A stretch of DNA of 64,000 bases from positions 4,464,001 to 4,528,000 of the forward strand of contig NZ_CP033073.1 of assembly GCF_003675325.1 (NCBI RefSeq). The letters run 5' to 3'. Position numbers and translations under genes: made by a program. The DNA is from Streptomyces dangxiongensis (GTDB taxonomy: Bacteria > Actinomycetota > Actinomycetes > Streptomycetales > Streptomycetaceae). Positions within the stretch are counted from its first letter, which is position 1. Every line of letters starts with the position of its first letter. Below, piece by piece: positions 1 to 8,837 of the stretch. The notes under the pieces are model-generated. The model was not told the DNA's origin, did no database searches, and saw only the letters and a list, made by a program, of their open reading frames with translations.

Positions 1-128
1 TCGCCACGGGCGGTGAGATCACCGGCTCGCCGGTCGTCCGGGACGGGGTGGTGTACGCGTGCAGCAAGGACCGGTGCGTGTACGCGCTGGACGCGGAGAA
101 GGGCACGGGGACCGCGCGGACCGCGTAG
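1..128 (+). CDS. afsK: C-terminal tail of a PQQ-repeat protein, probably the Ser/Thr kinase AfsK (partial)
   Basis: Only the last 41 codons are in the window; the gene enters from the left edge and stops with TAG at 126–128. The residues GSPVVRDGVVYA and CVYALDAEKGTG are the typical strand pattern of a PQQ-like beta-propeller repeat. In Streptomyces the membrane-associated kinase AfsK, which phosphorylates AfsR, ends in such repeats and lies next to afsS–afsR, as here. The kinase domain is outside the window, so the identity rests on the repeat and on the neighbours. Any other PQQ-repeat protein would look the same in this short tail. Confidence 0.65.
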   Translation, partial: ATGGEITGSPVVRDGVVYACSKDRCVYALDAEKGTGTARTA

Positions 129-258
129 CGCGCGACGGCCGTCGCACCGGTGTACACGGAAGGGCTCCGGACGGCGGCCGTCCACGGCCGACGCTACCCC
201 CGCCACCCGGCCCCCGCCAGACGGCACGCCCCCCGGCCGTCCCGCCCGACGGCGCGGC

Positions 259-284
259 GCCGGTGGTTCCCGGGAACCACCGGC
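259..284. terminator. Perfect 26-bp palindrome, bidirectional terminator candidate
   Basis: A perfect inverted repeat with 13-bp arms (left arm GCCGGTGGTTCCC) lies between the convergent ends of the afsK-like gene (128) and afsS (361). It has no T-tract, as is common for terminators in high-GC actinobacteria. The position between two converging genes supports a shared terminator. Confidence 0.5.
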
Positions 285-360
285 TTCCGGACATGCCTCG
301 GCCGCGACGGCTCCCCCTCCGCGCCGCCGCGGCCGATTCCCCCGTCGGATGAGAGGCCGG

Positions 361-534
361 TCAGACCGTCTCGTCGGTGGCGTGCGAGTTGTCCGGCGTG
401 GCCTCACCGGTGGTCCCGTCACCGGAGACGGGGCTCAGCTTCACCGGCTGGATGGTGGCGTGGCTGTTCAGCGTGGTGATCTCGGCCGCCTCGGTGTTCG
501 CCGCCGCTGCCTCGGTCGTCTGGTTGTCGCTCAT
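361..534 (-). CDS. afsS: AfsS-like small regulatory protein (sigma-like protein)
   Basis: A 57-residue acidic, Thr-rich protein with two copies of an (N/D)SHAT motif: TTLNSHATIQPV near the middle and PDNSHATDETV at the C-terminus. Repeated T-x-DSHAT units are the hallmark of AfsS (AfsR2), a small protein of about 60 residues whose transcription is activated by AfsR and which raises antibiotic production in S. coelicolor and S. lividans. The start at 534 was chosen because GGGGAG lies just upstream. It lies directly downstream of afsR on the same strand, as in S. coelicolor. There is no signal peptide or membrane segment. The biochemical mode of action of AfsS is not settled. Confidence 0.85.
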   Translation of the reverse strand: MSDNQTTEAAAANTEAAEITTLNSHATIQPVKLSPVSGDGTTGEATPDNSHATDETV

Positions 535-574
535 GACTTCGCTCCCCTGAAAGTTCTTGCTCCGTGGCCTGGAA

Positions 575-613
575 GGCCCGTCCGGCACTCCCCCGAGTGC
601 CACCGGACGGGCC
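575..613 (-). terminator. Strong hairpin between afsR and afsS
   Basis: Arms GGCCCGTCCGG (575–585) and CCGGACGGGCC (603–613) pair perfectly, with a further CACTC/GAGTG pairing inside. It follows the afsR stop codon and so may end the afsR transcript. It also lies between the putative AfsR operator (702–721) and the afsS start (534), so an afsS transcript starting near the operator would have to pass it. Confidence 0.55.
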
Positions 614-701
614 TTCGGGCCGCTACACCTTACGGTGTGGCCGCTCGCCGGCCCGCGTGCCCCCCGACGTGACGGATCGACAGCACGAGAGTGCCCTGAG
701 G

Positions 702-721
702 CGATAAACGAACGATGAACG
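702..721 (-). promoter_or_regulatory. Direct-repeat operator candidate for AfsR (afsS promoter)
   Basis: Read on the minus strand there are two adjacent 11-bp-spaced copies, CGTTCATCGTT and CGTTTATCG. SARP regulators, AfsR included, bind direct repeats spaced one helical turn apart and overlapping the –35 region; the afsS promoter is the known AfsR target. The repeats lie just downstream of the afsR stop codon and upstream of afsS, which is where this site is expected. I could not assign a convincing –10 box. Confidence 0.6.
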
Positions 722-730
722 CGCCCGGCT

Positions 731-3697
731 TCAGGCGAGGGCACGGGGCTGGAGAAGGGCCCTGACCTCCCCGGCCTCCGCGGCCTTCAGGGCGTCGAAG
801 ATCTCGAGCGCCTCCTGCCAGCAGACCTGTGCCCGGCCGGGCTGCCCGATGCCGGTCAGGGCGCGACCCAGCACGGTGAGCACGTTCCCGCGCCGCCAGT
901 CGCCCCCGACCTCGCGCAGGAGGGCGAGCGCCGTCTCGGCATCGGTCGCCGCCTGCGCCGGGCGTCCGGCCGCCAGGGCGAGTTCCGCGAGCCGGAACAG
1001 TGACATGCCCTCCCACAGACGCTGCCGGCTGTCCCGGAACACCGAGAGCGCTTCCTCCAGACGCTCCGCGGCCTGCTCGTACCGGCCGCACTGGGTGAGC
1101 GCGAGCCCCAGCGCGTACCGCCCGTTGGCGCCCTTCAGGGCGTGCCCCATGTCGTCGTACATGTCGGTGCCCTGCTGGGCCAGGGAGACGGCGCTGCGGG
1201 TGTGTCCCATGGCCAGCCGGATCCGCGAGAGGTTGCACAGGGCGCTGGCCTCGCCGGGGCGGTCCGCGCAGGAGCGGAAGCTGTCGATGGCCCGGGTCAG
1301 GTGCTTCTCGCCGTCCTCGAACCGGCCCTGGTACAGCGCGATGATGCCCAGCATGTTGGAGGCCCAGCAGCAGGGGAGGGGGTCTCCCGTCAGGTCCGCG
1401 AGCCGCAGCGCCTGGCCGGCCTCCTCGTCGGCGAGTTCGAACCGGCCGGTCAGATGATGGGCGTTGGCCAGGGTGACGAGGGCGCGTGCCTCCGCGTGCC
1501 GGTCGGCCGCCGCCCGTGCCGCGGCGCGGATGGAGTCGCCGGTCGCCTCGTACTCCCGGGAGTTGGCGCCCGACTCGGTCAGGTCGATGGCGGCCCACAG
1601 CAGATCCACGGCGCGCCTGAGGCGGCCGGGAGCCGTGGACTGCCGCACGCACGCCAGCAGGGTCGTGGCCTCCGCGTACAGCCAGTCGCGGGCCTGGTGC
1701 CGGTCGTCGAAGGCCAGCCCCGGGTACGCCGTGGCCTCCCGGTGGTCCACCAGCCGGTCCCCGGGCCGTTCGATGGCGTAGACCCCCGCCGCCGTCGCCA
1801 GGTAGAAGTCCAGCAGTCGGGACAGGGCCGCCTCCCGTTCGCCCGGCGGTTGTTCGTCGCGCTCCGCGCACGCCCGGGCGTAGAGGCGGACCAGGTCGTG
1901 GAAGCGGTAGCGGCCGGGTGCCGCCGACTCCAGGAGGGACGTGTCCACCAGGGACTCCAGGAGGTCCTCCGTGTCGTCCGCGGGGAGGTCCAGGACCGCT
2001 GCCGCCGCCGCCAGGGAGAGGTCGGGGCCGTCGGCGAGGCCCAACAGGCGGAAGGCGCGGGCCTGGGCGGGTTCCAACTGGCCGTAGCCCAGTTCGAAGG
2101 TGGCCTTCACGGCGAGGTCGCCGGCCTGGAGCTCGTCCAGACGCCGGCGTCCGTCGGCGAGCTTGGCCGCGAGGACGGACACCGTCCAGGTGCGGCGGGC
2201 CGCCAGCCGGGAGGCGGCGATGCGGATCGCGAGGGGGAGGAAGCCGCAGGCGGCGACCACGTCCAGCGCGGCCTCGCGTTCCGCGGCCACCCGTTCCTCG
2301 CCCACGATCCTCGTGAACAGGCACAGGGCCTCGTCGGGGGACATCACGTCCAGGTCGACCAGGTGGGCCCCGGCGAGGTCGAGCATGCGGACCCGGGAGG
2401 TGACCAGGGCGGCGCAGCCCTCGGTGCCGGGCAGCAGGGGCCGTACCTGGGCCGCGTCCTTGGCGTTGTCCAGCAGGACCAGGACCCGGCGGCCGTCCAG
2501 GACCGAGCGGTACAGGGCCGCCCGTTCCGCCGGGGAGTCGGGGATCGCGGAGTCGGCGGTGCCGAGGGCGCGCAGGAAGGAGCCGAGGACGGTCTCCGGT
2601 TCGGCGGGGCGGGGGCCCGCGCCCTGGAGGTCCACGTACAACTGGCCGTCGGGGAAGGCGGTGCGGGCGCGGTGGGCCACGTGGACCGCCAGGGTCGTCT
2701 TGCCGACGCCTCCGATGCCGGCCAGCGCCGACACCGCCATCACCCGGCCCTCCGTCTCGGACGCCGAGGAGAGCACCTCGCCCAGCTCCGACACCAACGC
2801 GGCCCGGCCGGTGAAGTCGGGCACGGACGCCGGGAGTTGCGCCGGGCGGACGGACACCGCGGCGGGCTCCGCCACGGGCGCCGAGGGCTCGGCCAGGGCC
2901 GGGTCGGCCCGGAGGATGCGCTGCTGGAGTTCCCGCAGGCCGGGACGCGGGTCCACGCCGAGTTCCTCGGCCAGCAGGCGGCGGGTGTCGGCGTACACGG
3001 CGAGGGCCTCCGCCTGCCGGCCGCTGCGGTACAGGGCCAGCATCAGCAGCTCGCGCAGGCGTTCGCGCAGCGGGTGGGCGGCGGTCAGGGCGGTCAGTTC
3101 CGAGACGGCCTCGGCGTGGCAGCCCTGCTCCAGGTCCATGTCCAGGCGCGCCTCCAGCAGGCCGAGGCGCCATTCCTCCAGCCGGGCCCGCTGGGCCTCG
3201 GCGTAGGGGCCGGGGACGCCCGCGAGCGGTTCGCCGTCCCAGAGCGCCAGTGCCCTGTTCAGCAGGGTGCGGGCGTGGGCGAGGTCCCCGGCGGCCCGGG
3301 CCTTCTCCGCCTCCGTCGCCAGGTCCTGCGCGACCGTCGCGTCCAGGGCGCCCTCGCGCAGCCCGCGGACGGCGTAGCCGCCGGACTCGCTGACCAGCAC
3401 GCCGGGATCCAGGCTCTTGCGCAGCCGGGACGCGTACGTGCGGACCGCCGCCAGCGCCTGGGACGGCGGCTCGGACCCCCACAGCGCGTCGATGAGTTCC
3501 GCCGCCGTGGCCGTACGGCCTCCGCGCAGCAGCAGGGCGGCCAGCAGGGCGCGCTGCTGGGGGGAACCCGTGCTGAGCGCCTCCTCGCCGCGCCAGGCCC
3601 GTACCGGGCCGAGCACGCCGAAGCGCAGCGGGGCCGCCTCCGCGGTGGCCACGGAGCCGGCGCACCGCTGCTCGGGTACTCGCGGCCGACCGTCCAT
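731..3697 (-). CDS. afsR: AfsR, SARP-family global regulator with NB-ARC and TPR domains
   Basis: 988 residues, close to the 993 of S. coelicolor AfsR. The order is an OmpR-like winged helix (about 25–110) with the SARP signature LLAALLLRGGRTATAAELID, a bacterial transcriptional activation domain (about 115–270), an NB-ARC/STAND ATPase with P-loop GIGGVGKT (327–334) and Walker B VLVLLDN (D410), then TPR repeats to the C-terminus. AfsR is phosphorylated by AfsK and other kinases, binds the afsS promoter and couples ATP hydrolysis to activation of secondary metabolism. The ATG at 3697 has GGGGAC upstream. AfsS follows on the same strand and an AfsK-like tail lies opposite, so the locus is intact. 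Confidence 0.93.
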   Translation of the reverse strand: MDGRPRVPEQRCAGSVATAEAAPLRFGVLGPVRAWRGEEALSTGSPQQRALLAALLLRGGRTATAAELIDALWGSEPPSQALAAVRTYASRLRKSLDPGVLVSESGGYAVRGLREGALDATVAQDLATEAEKARAAGDLAHARTLLNRALALWDGEPLAGVPGPYAEAQRARLEEWRLGLLEARLDMDLEQGCHAEAVSELTALTAAHPLRERLRELLMLALYRSGRQAEALAVYADTRRLLAEELGVDPRPGLRELQQRILRADPALAEPSAPVAEPAAVSVRPAQLPASVPDFTGRAALVSELGEVLSSASETEGRVMAVSALAGIGGVGKTTLAVHVAHRARTAFPDGQLYVDLQGAGPRPAEPETVLGSFLRALGTADSAIPDSPAERAALYRSVLDGRRVLVLLDNAKDAAQVRPLLPGTEGCAALVTSRVRMLDLAGAHLVDLDVMSPDEALCLFTRIVGEERVAAEREAALDVVAACGFLPLAIRIAASRLAARRTWTVSVLAAKLADGRRRLDELQAGDLAVKATFELGYGQLEPAQARAFRLLGLADGPDLSLAAAAAVLDLPADDTEDLLESLVDTSLLESAAPGRYRFHDLVRLYARACAERDEQPPGEREAALSRLLDFYLATAAGVYAIERPGDRLVDHREATAYPGLAFDDRHQARDWLYAEATTLLACVRQSTAPGRLRRAVDLLWAAIDLTESGANSREYEATGDSIRAAARAAADRHAEARALVTLANAHHLTGRFELADEEAGQALRLADLTGDPLPCCWASNMLGIIALYQGRFEDGEKHLTRAIDSFRSCADRPGEASALCNLSRIRLAMGHTRSAVSLAQQGTDMYDDMGHALKGANGRYALGLALTQCGRYEQAAERLEEALSVFRDSRQRLWEGMSLFRLAELALAAGRPAQAATDAETALALLREVGGDWRRGNVLTVLGRALTGIGQPGRAQVCWQEALEIFDALKAAEAGEVRALLQPRALA

Positions 3698-4051
3698 GCG
3701 TTCGTCCCCCTCGGCATCACGAACAACCCCGTCAGTTTGCCTTGTTCCCAGGGGTTGCGTCAGCCGTGGGAGACGCCGATCACAGGCGACGGGTTCCGGT
3801 GCACAAGGCCCTCACACGGTCTCCGCATCCGGTCCGCCCGACGGCCACGACTGACGTTCCGTCAAACAGGCGCGCTATAGCGGGACATGGGGGACGCGGG
3901 GTGCCCGCTCGGCCCGTCGGGCCCAGCCGGACCGCCGGCAGGTCCGTGCCGGACGCCCGTACCGCCGCCGCCCTCGGCCGGGCCCTCTCCGGATGCCCGA
4001 TTCCGACCAGTCGGTATGGACAGACGGGCCGGCGCCCGGTACAGATGCCGC
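3698..4051. other. Divergent intergenic region between afsR and the F420-linked oxidoreductase
   Basis: About 350 bases without a credible gene. It should carry the afsR promoter to the left and the oxidoreductase promoter to the right. A TACAGAT-like –10 ends about 10 bases before the ATG at 4052 and no ribosome binding site is visible there, so a leaderless transcript is possible. I see no clear –35 elements or operators. Confidence 0.35.
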
Positions 4052-4897
4052 ATGCGTATCTCCGTCACGGTCTTCCTCACCGACGAGACCGTCACCCCGA
4101 CCCGTCTCGCCCGCGAACTAGAGGCCCGCGGCTTCGCCGGCCTGTATCTCCCCGAGCACACCCACATCCCGGTGGAGCGCACCAGCCCGTACCCCGCCGG
4201 CGGTGATCTGCCGCGCGAGTACGGCCGTACCCTCGACCCGTTCGTCGCCCTCGGCCAGGCCGCCGCCGTCACCGACCGCCTCGGCCTGGGCACCGGCATC
4301 ACCCTGGTCGCCCAGCACGACCCGATCGACCTCGCCAAGCAGATCGCCACCCTGGACCACCTGTCCGGCGGCCGGTTCACCCTCGGCCTCGGCTACGGCT
4401 GGAACGTGGAGGAGGCCGCCGACCACGGGGTGCGCTGGGGGACCCGGCGTGCGCTGGTCCGGGACCGGATGGCGCTGATGCGCGCCCTGTGGACGCAGGA
4501 GCCCACCGCGTACGCCGGGGAGTTCGGCGGCGTGCGGGCCAGCCTCGCCCACCCCAAGCCCGTGCAGGAGCCGCGCGGACCGGTCACCGGTCCCCGCACG
4601 CTCGTCGGCGGGGCCGCGGGGCCCAGGCTGTTCGCGCACATCGCCGAGTTCGCCGACGGCTGGCTGCCGATCGGCGGGCGCGGGCTCACCGAGGCGCTGC
4701 CCGTCCTGCGCTCGGTGTGGCAGGACGCGGGCCGTGACCCGGCCGCCCTCCAGATCGTCCCGTACGCCGTCCGGCCCACCCCCGGCAAACTCGCCCACTA
4801 CGCCGAGCTGGGCGTCGAGGAGGTCGTGCTCCAGTTGCCGCCCGCCGGGGAGGCGGAGGTGCTGCGCGCGCTCGACGCGTACACGCCGCTGCTGTAG
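4052..4897 (+). CDS. LLM-class F420-dependent oxidoreductase
   Basis: 281 residues, starting MRISVTVFLTDE. The luciferase-like TIM-barrel pattern is clear: LARELEARGFAGLYLPEHTH, TDRLGLGTGITLVAQHDPI, LDHLSGGRFTLGLGYGWNVEE, and late FADGWLPIGGRG. The phrase LGLGYGWNVEEAADHG is typical of the actinobacterial F420-dependent branch rather than flavin luciferases. Such enzymes transfer hydride between reduced F420 and small organic substrates; the substrate cannot be read from sequence. fbiC starts 48 bases downstream on the same strand, which fits an F420 link. I chose ATG 4052 because the barrel begins there; the longer upstream reading frame is Pro/Gly-rich and not homologous-looking. Confidence 0.85.
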   Translation: MRISVTVFLTDETVTPTRLARELEARGFAGLYLPEHTHIPVERTSPYPAGGDLPREYGRTLDPFVALGQAAAVTDRLGLGTGITLVAQHDPIDLAKQIATLDHLSGGRFTLGLGYGWNVEEAADHGVRWGTRRALVRDRMALMRALWTQEPTAYAGEFGGVRASLAHPKPVQEPRGPVTGPRTLVGGAAGPRLFAHIAEFADGWLPIGGRGLTEALPVLRSVWQDAGRDPAALQIVPYAVRPTPGKLAHYAELGVEEVVLQLPPAGEAEVLRALDAYTPLL

Positions 4898-4945
4898 GTC
4901 CCGAGGGCCCCGTGGGGGTGATCAACGCGAACGTATGCTCAAGAG

Positions 4946-7531
4946 ATGACGACTTCCGCGACCCCCGGAACCGGCCCCACCGAGAACTCCATGCGTCGCG
5001 CCCTCAAACGTGCCCGGGACGGCGTCGCCCTCGACGTGGCCGAGGCGGCGGTCCTGCTCCAGGCGCGCGGCGAGGCGCTCACCGGCCTCGCCGCGTCGGC
5101 CGCCCGGGTGCGGGACGCGGGACTCGAGGCGGCGGGCAGGCCCGGCGTCATCACGTACTCGAAGAGCGTCTTCGTCCCCCTGACCCGGCTCTGCCGGGAC
5201 AGGTGCCACTACTGCACCTTCGCGACCGTGCCGGGCCGGCTGCGCCGCGAGGGACACGGGATGTTCATGTCCCCCGACGAGGTGCTGGACATCGCCCGCA
5301 AGGGCGCCGCCCTCGGCTGCAAGGAAGCCCTGATCACCCTCGGTGACAAGCCCGAGGACCGGTGGCCCGAGGCGCGCGAGTGGCTCGACGCGCACGGCTA
5401 CGACGACACGATCGCCTACGTCCGCGCCGTCTCCATCCGCATCCTGGAGGAGACGGGCCTGCTGCCCCACCTCAACCCGGGCGTCATGAGCTGGACGGAC
5501 TTCCAGCGTCTGAAGCCGGTCGCGCCGAGCATGGGCATGATGCTGGAGACGACCGCGACGCGGCTGTGGTCCGAGCCGGGCGGCCCGCACCACGGCTCCC
5601 CGGACAAGGAGCCGGCCGTACGGCTGCGGGTGCTGGAGGACGCGGGCCGCTCCTCCGTGCCCTTCACCTCCGGCCTGCTCATCGGCATCGGCGAGACGTA
5701 CGAGGAGCGCGCGGAGTCCCTGTTCGCCCTGCGCAAGGTCGCCCGCGCCCACCACGGCATCCAGGAACTGATCATCCAGAACTTCCGCGCCAAGCCGGAT
5801 ACGGCGATGCGCGGCATGCCGGACGCCGAACTGGACGACCTCGTCGCCACCGTCGCCGTCGCCCGGCACATCATGGGCGCCACCGCGTGCCTGCAGGCCC
5901 CGCCGAACCTGGTCGACAGCGAGTACGAGCGGCTCATCGGGGCGGGCATCGACGACTGGGGCGGTGTCTCCCCGCTCACCATCGACCACGTCAACCCCGA
6001 ACGCCCCTGGCCGCAGATCGAGGAACTGGCGCGGAGGTCCCGGGCGGCGGGCTTCGAGCTGCGCGAACGCCTCTGCGTCTACCCGGAGTTCGTCCGCCGC
6101 GGCGAGCCCTGGCTGGACCCGCGGCTGCGCCCGCACGTCAGCGCCCTCGCCGACCCGGCGACGGGCCTGGCCCGCCCGGACGCGGTCGTCGAGGGCCGGC
6201 CGTGGCAGGAGCCCGACGAGGCCTTCACGGCGACGGGCCGCACCGACCTGCACACGTCCATCGACACCGAGGGCCGCACGGCCGACCGGCGCGGGGACTT
6301 CGACGAGGTCTACGGCGACTGGGAGGCCCTGCGCGAGGCGGCGGCCCCCGGCATGGCGCCGCAGCGCATCGACGCCGACGTGCGCGGGGCGCTGCGCACC
6401 GCCGCCGACGACCCGACGCGCCTGACCGACGCCGAGGCGCTCGCCCTGTTCCACGCGGACGGCCCGGCACTGGACGCGCTGTGCCGGGTGGCCGACGACG
6501 TCCGCAGGACGGTCGTCGGCGACGACGTCACCTACATCGTCACCCGCAACATCAACTTCACCAACGTCTGCTACACCGGCTGCCGGTTCTGCGCCTTCGC
6601 GCAGCGCCGCACGGACGCGGACGCGTACACGCTCTCACTGGAGCAGGTGGCGGACCGGGCGCAGCAGGCGTGGGACGTCGGCGCGGTCGAGGTGTGCATG
6701 CAGGGCGGCATCCACCCGGACCTGCCGGGCACGGCGTACTTCGACATCGCCAGGGCGGTCAAGGAACGCGTCCCCGGCATGCACGTGCACGCCTTCTCCC
6801 CGATGGAGGTCGTCAACGGCGCGAGCCGGACCGGGATGTCCGTGCGCGAGTGGCTGACCGCGGCGAAGGAGGCCGGTCTGGACTCCGTCCCCGGTACCGC
6901 GGCCGAGATCCTGGACGACGAGGTCCGCTGGGTGCTGACCAAGGGCAAACTGCCCACGGCCACCTGGATCGAGGTGATCACGACGGCGCACGAGCTGGGT
7001 ATCCGCTCGTCGTCCACCATGATGTACGGGCATGTGGACCAGCCCCGCCACTGGCTCGGCCACCTGCGCACCCTGGCCGGGATCCAGCGGGAGACGGGCG
7101 GCTTCACGGAGTTCGTGACCCTGCCCTTCATCCACACGAACGCGCCGGTGTACCTGGCGGGCATCGCCCGCCCGGGCCCGACGACGCGGGACAACCGGGC
7201 GGTGACCGCGATGGCCCGTCTGCTCCTGCACCCCTGGATCCCCAACATCCAGACGAGCTGGGTGAAGCTGGGCACCGAGGGGGCGGCGGAGATGCTCCGC
7301 TCCGGCGCGAACGACCTGGGCGGCACGCTCATGGAGGAGACCATCTCCCGGATGGCGGGCTCCTCCTACGGCTCGTACAAGTCGGTCCGCGACCTGGTGG
7401 CGGTGGCGGAGGCGGCCGGCCGCCCGGCGAAACCGCGCACCACCCTCTACGGCGAGGTCCCCGGGGAGCGGCGGCGGGCGGCCGAGGCGTCCGACGGGCA
7501 CCTGCCGGAACTGCTGCCCGTCCTGGACTGA
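4946..7531 (+). CDS. fbiC: FbiC, bifunctional FO synthase (coenzyme F420 biosynthesis)
   Basis: 861 residues, the usual length for actinobacterial FbiC, in which the CofG and CofH halves are fused. Two radical-SAM CxxxCxxC clusters are present: Cys83/87/90 (CRDRCHYC) in the N-terminal CofG-like half and Cys542/546/549 (CYTGCRFC) in the C-terminal CofH-like half. The enzyme joins tyrosine and 5-amino-6-ribitylaminouracil to make the deazaflavin FO, the chromophore of F420. The second half holds [10 protein letters not shown] and the [10 protein letters not shown] region typical of CofH. The cytosolic protein needs two 4Fe-4S clusters. The upstream F420-dependent oxidoreductase is a plausible user of the product. 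Confidence 0.96.
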   Translation: MTTSATPGTGPTENSMRRALKRARDGVALDVAEAAVLLQARGEALTGLAASAARVRDAGLEAAGRPGVITYSKSVFVPLTRLCRDRCHYCTFATVPGRLRREGHGMFMSPDEVLDIARKGAALGCKEALITLGDKPEDRWPEAREWLDAHGYDDTIAYVRAVSIRILEETGLLPHLNPGVMSWTDFQRLKPVAPSMGMMLETTATRLWSEPGGPHHGSPDKEPAVRLRVLEDAGRSSVPFTSGLLIGIGETYEERAESLFALRKVARAHHGIQELIIQNFRAKPDTAMRGMPDAELDDLVATVAVARHIMGATACLQAPPNLVDSEYERLIGAGIDDWGGVSPLTIDHVNPERPWPQIEELARRSRAAGFELRERLCVYPEFVRRGEPWLDPRLRPHVSALADPATGLARPDAVVEGRPWQEPDEAFTATGRTDLHTSIDTEGRTADRRGDFDEVYGDWEALREAAAPGMAPQRIDADVRGALRTAADDPTRLTDAEALALFHADGPALDALCRVADDVRRTVVGDDVTYIVTRNINFTNVCYTGCRFCAFAQRRTDADAYTLSLEQVADRAQQAWDVGAVEVCMQGGIHPDLPGTAYFDIARAVKERVPGMHVHAFSPMEVVNGASRTGMSVREWLTAAKEAGLDSVPGTAAEILDDEVRWVLTKGKLPTATWIEVITTAHELGIRSSSTMMYGHVDQPRHWLGHLRTLAGIQRETGGFTEFVTLPFIHTNAPVYLAGIARPGPTTRDNRAVTAMARLLLHPWIPNIQTSWVKLGTEGAAEMLRSGANDLGGTLMEETISRMAGSSYGSYKSVRDLVAVAEAAGRPAKPRTTLYGEVPGERRRAAEASDGHLPELLPVLD

Positions 7532-7590
7532 GTACGATGATCCGACCCCCGATCCCAGAAGGGGCCCCGTAGCGGAGGAGATGCGTACCC

Positions 7591-8154
7591 GTGGCTGCCC
7601 TACTGCCCTCGTGGGCCTGGGTCACCGGTCTGACGGCGGGGGCGACCGCGGTCGTCGTCGCCCTCGCCGTGCAGGCGGACCACGCGCCGCATCCCACGGC
7701 CGCGACGGCCCGGCCCGGCCCGTCGGCGTCGGCGAGCGCCCACGCCTCCCCGACCCCGAGGACGCCGGCCGTGCCGGCCCTGCCGGACGCGTCCGGCGAG
7801 GGCCGTCGCATCGTCTACTCGCTCGGCGCGAAGCGGGTGTGGCTGGTCGACGCGACCGGCCGGGCCGGCCGCACGTTCCCGGTGTGGCCGGGCACGGTCG
7901 ACCCGCGGCCCGGCCGCTACTCGGTCACCCTGCGCACCCAGTCCCTCAAGGGCTCGGACGGCGTGGAGATCGAGCACGTCATGTACTTCACCAAGGCGTC
8001 CGGCGTGAACATAGCCTTCTCCAACGCCCTGGACGGTGCCTCGCCGCCGCCGGCGAACGGCCAGAAGCTGGGCGGCATACGCATGCACAAGGAGGACGGC
8101 GCCGCGCTGTGGGCCTTCGGCGACCAGGGCACCAGGGTCGCGGTCGTCAACTAG
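7591..8154 (+). CDS. Membrane-anchored YkuD-like protein lacking the catalytic cysteine
   Basis: 187 residues: an N-terminal hydrophobic segment (VTGLTAGATAVVVALAV), an Ala/Pro/Ser linker, then a globular extracytoplasmic domain from about residue 70. The domain follows the L,D-transpeptidase (YkuD) pattern, IVYSLGAKRVWLVDATG for the first strands and GIRMHKEDGAALWAF with GTRVAVV at the end. The SHGC motif that carries the nucleophile is not there: the corresponding stretch reads QKLGGIRMHKED. It is therefore unlikely to cross-link peptidoglycan. The start GTG 7591 has GGAGGAG at 7574–7580. It ends 8 bases inside the convergent gene at 8147. Confidence 0.6.
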   Translation: MAALLPSWAWVTGLTAGATAVVVALAVQADHAPHPTAATARPGPSASASAHASPTPRTPAVPALPDASGEGRRIVYSLGAKRVWLVDATGRAGRTFPVWPGTVDPRPGRYSVTLRTQSLKGSDGVEIEHVMYFTKASGVNIAFSNALDGASPPPANGQKLGGIRMHKEDGAALWAFGDQGTRVAVVN

Positions 8155-8656
8155 CGTCCGGCCGCCCGTCGCCGGGCAGGTGGTTGACGATCAGGGCGAC
8201 TCCGGTGATCAGGAACACCCGGGTCGCCGCGTCCAGCCCGTTCCAGCTCTTCGACTGCCACATCGCGAACCACTCGCCGCCGATCGCGATGAACCCGGCA
8301 CCGAAGAGCAGCAGCAGCATCAGCAGCCCGTAGGTGGACACGCGCCGGGCGAGGCCGTGCCGCCCCCGCGCCCACAGGTACGTGCCCCACACCAGGACCA
8401 GGGCCGCCACCGTCTCCCACGCGATGATCAGGACGTAAGCGGTGTCCTGGAGGCCGGTGCTCGTGATGGCCCGCCGCATCAGGGCGTCGTCCCGGAACGT
8501 CGTGTCCATCGCCAGCACGTGCCGGACGAACTGCTGGTTGGTGCCGAAGTCGGTGATGTTCCCGACGGCCACCAGGGCGATGTACAGGGCGATGATGCCG
8601 GTGAGGAGGCCGGCCGCGGTACTGGAGGTGCGCGAGGTGCGCGTGGTCATGTCCAT
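8147..8656 (-). CDS. DUF2165-family small integral membrane protein
   Basis: About 169 residues with four hydrophobic segments: LLTGIIALYIALVAVGNITDF, TAYVLIIAWETVAALVLVWG, YGLLMLLLLFGAGFIAIGGE and a C-terminal FLITGVALIV. The motifs VGNITDFGTNQQFVRHVLAMDT and GGEWFAMWQSKSWNG are those of DUF2165 predicted membrane proteins. Its function is unknown. Three ATG codons (8665, 8656, 8650) are possible starts and no ribosome binding site decides between them; 8656 is used here. The 3' end overlaps the convergent YkuD-like gene. Confidence 0.8.
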   Translation of the reverse strand: MDMTTRTSRTSSTAAGLLTGIIALYIALVAVGNITDFGTNQQFVRHVLAMDTTFRDDALMRRAITSTGLQDTAYVLIIAWETVAALVLVWGTYLWARGRHGLARRVSTYGLLMLLLLFGAGFIAIGGEWFAMWQSKSWNGLDAATRVFLITGVALIVNHLPGDGRPDAS

Positions 8657-8837
8657 GGCTGGCATCTTGCCCGACCGCGGGCGGCTCGCGTGGGGGTGCC
8701 GCGATCCCCGCGCACGGAATCCGCCACCCCGCGCCGCCCCCGTCCCCTTCGGCCCGCTTCGCCCCACTGAACGGACCGTCCCCGGTCGATTACAGTGCCT
8801 AGCGTCGTACGGATGGACGGTGCCGTGAGGAGGCCTG

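Noticed and set aside
630..3880. Long open frames on both strands over afsR (for example 912 codons on the plus strand)
   Set aside because: They mirror the high third-position GC of afsR, are Arg/Gly/Ala-rich and show no motifs; afsR explains the stretch.
4922..7572. Overlapping frames on both strands of fbiC
   Set aside because: Shadows of a highly conserved gene; Arg/Pro-rich and without motifs.
7581..8333. ATG 7581 frame of 250 codons, overlapping the YkuD-like gene
   Set aside because: Although the GGAGGAG precedes it closely, its product has no protein-like composition, while the GTG 7591 frame gives a membrane segment and a recognisable domain.
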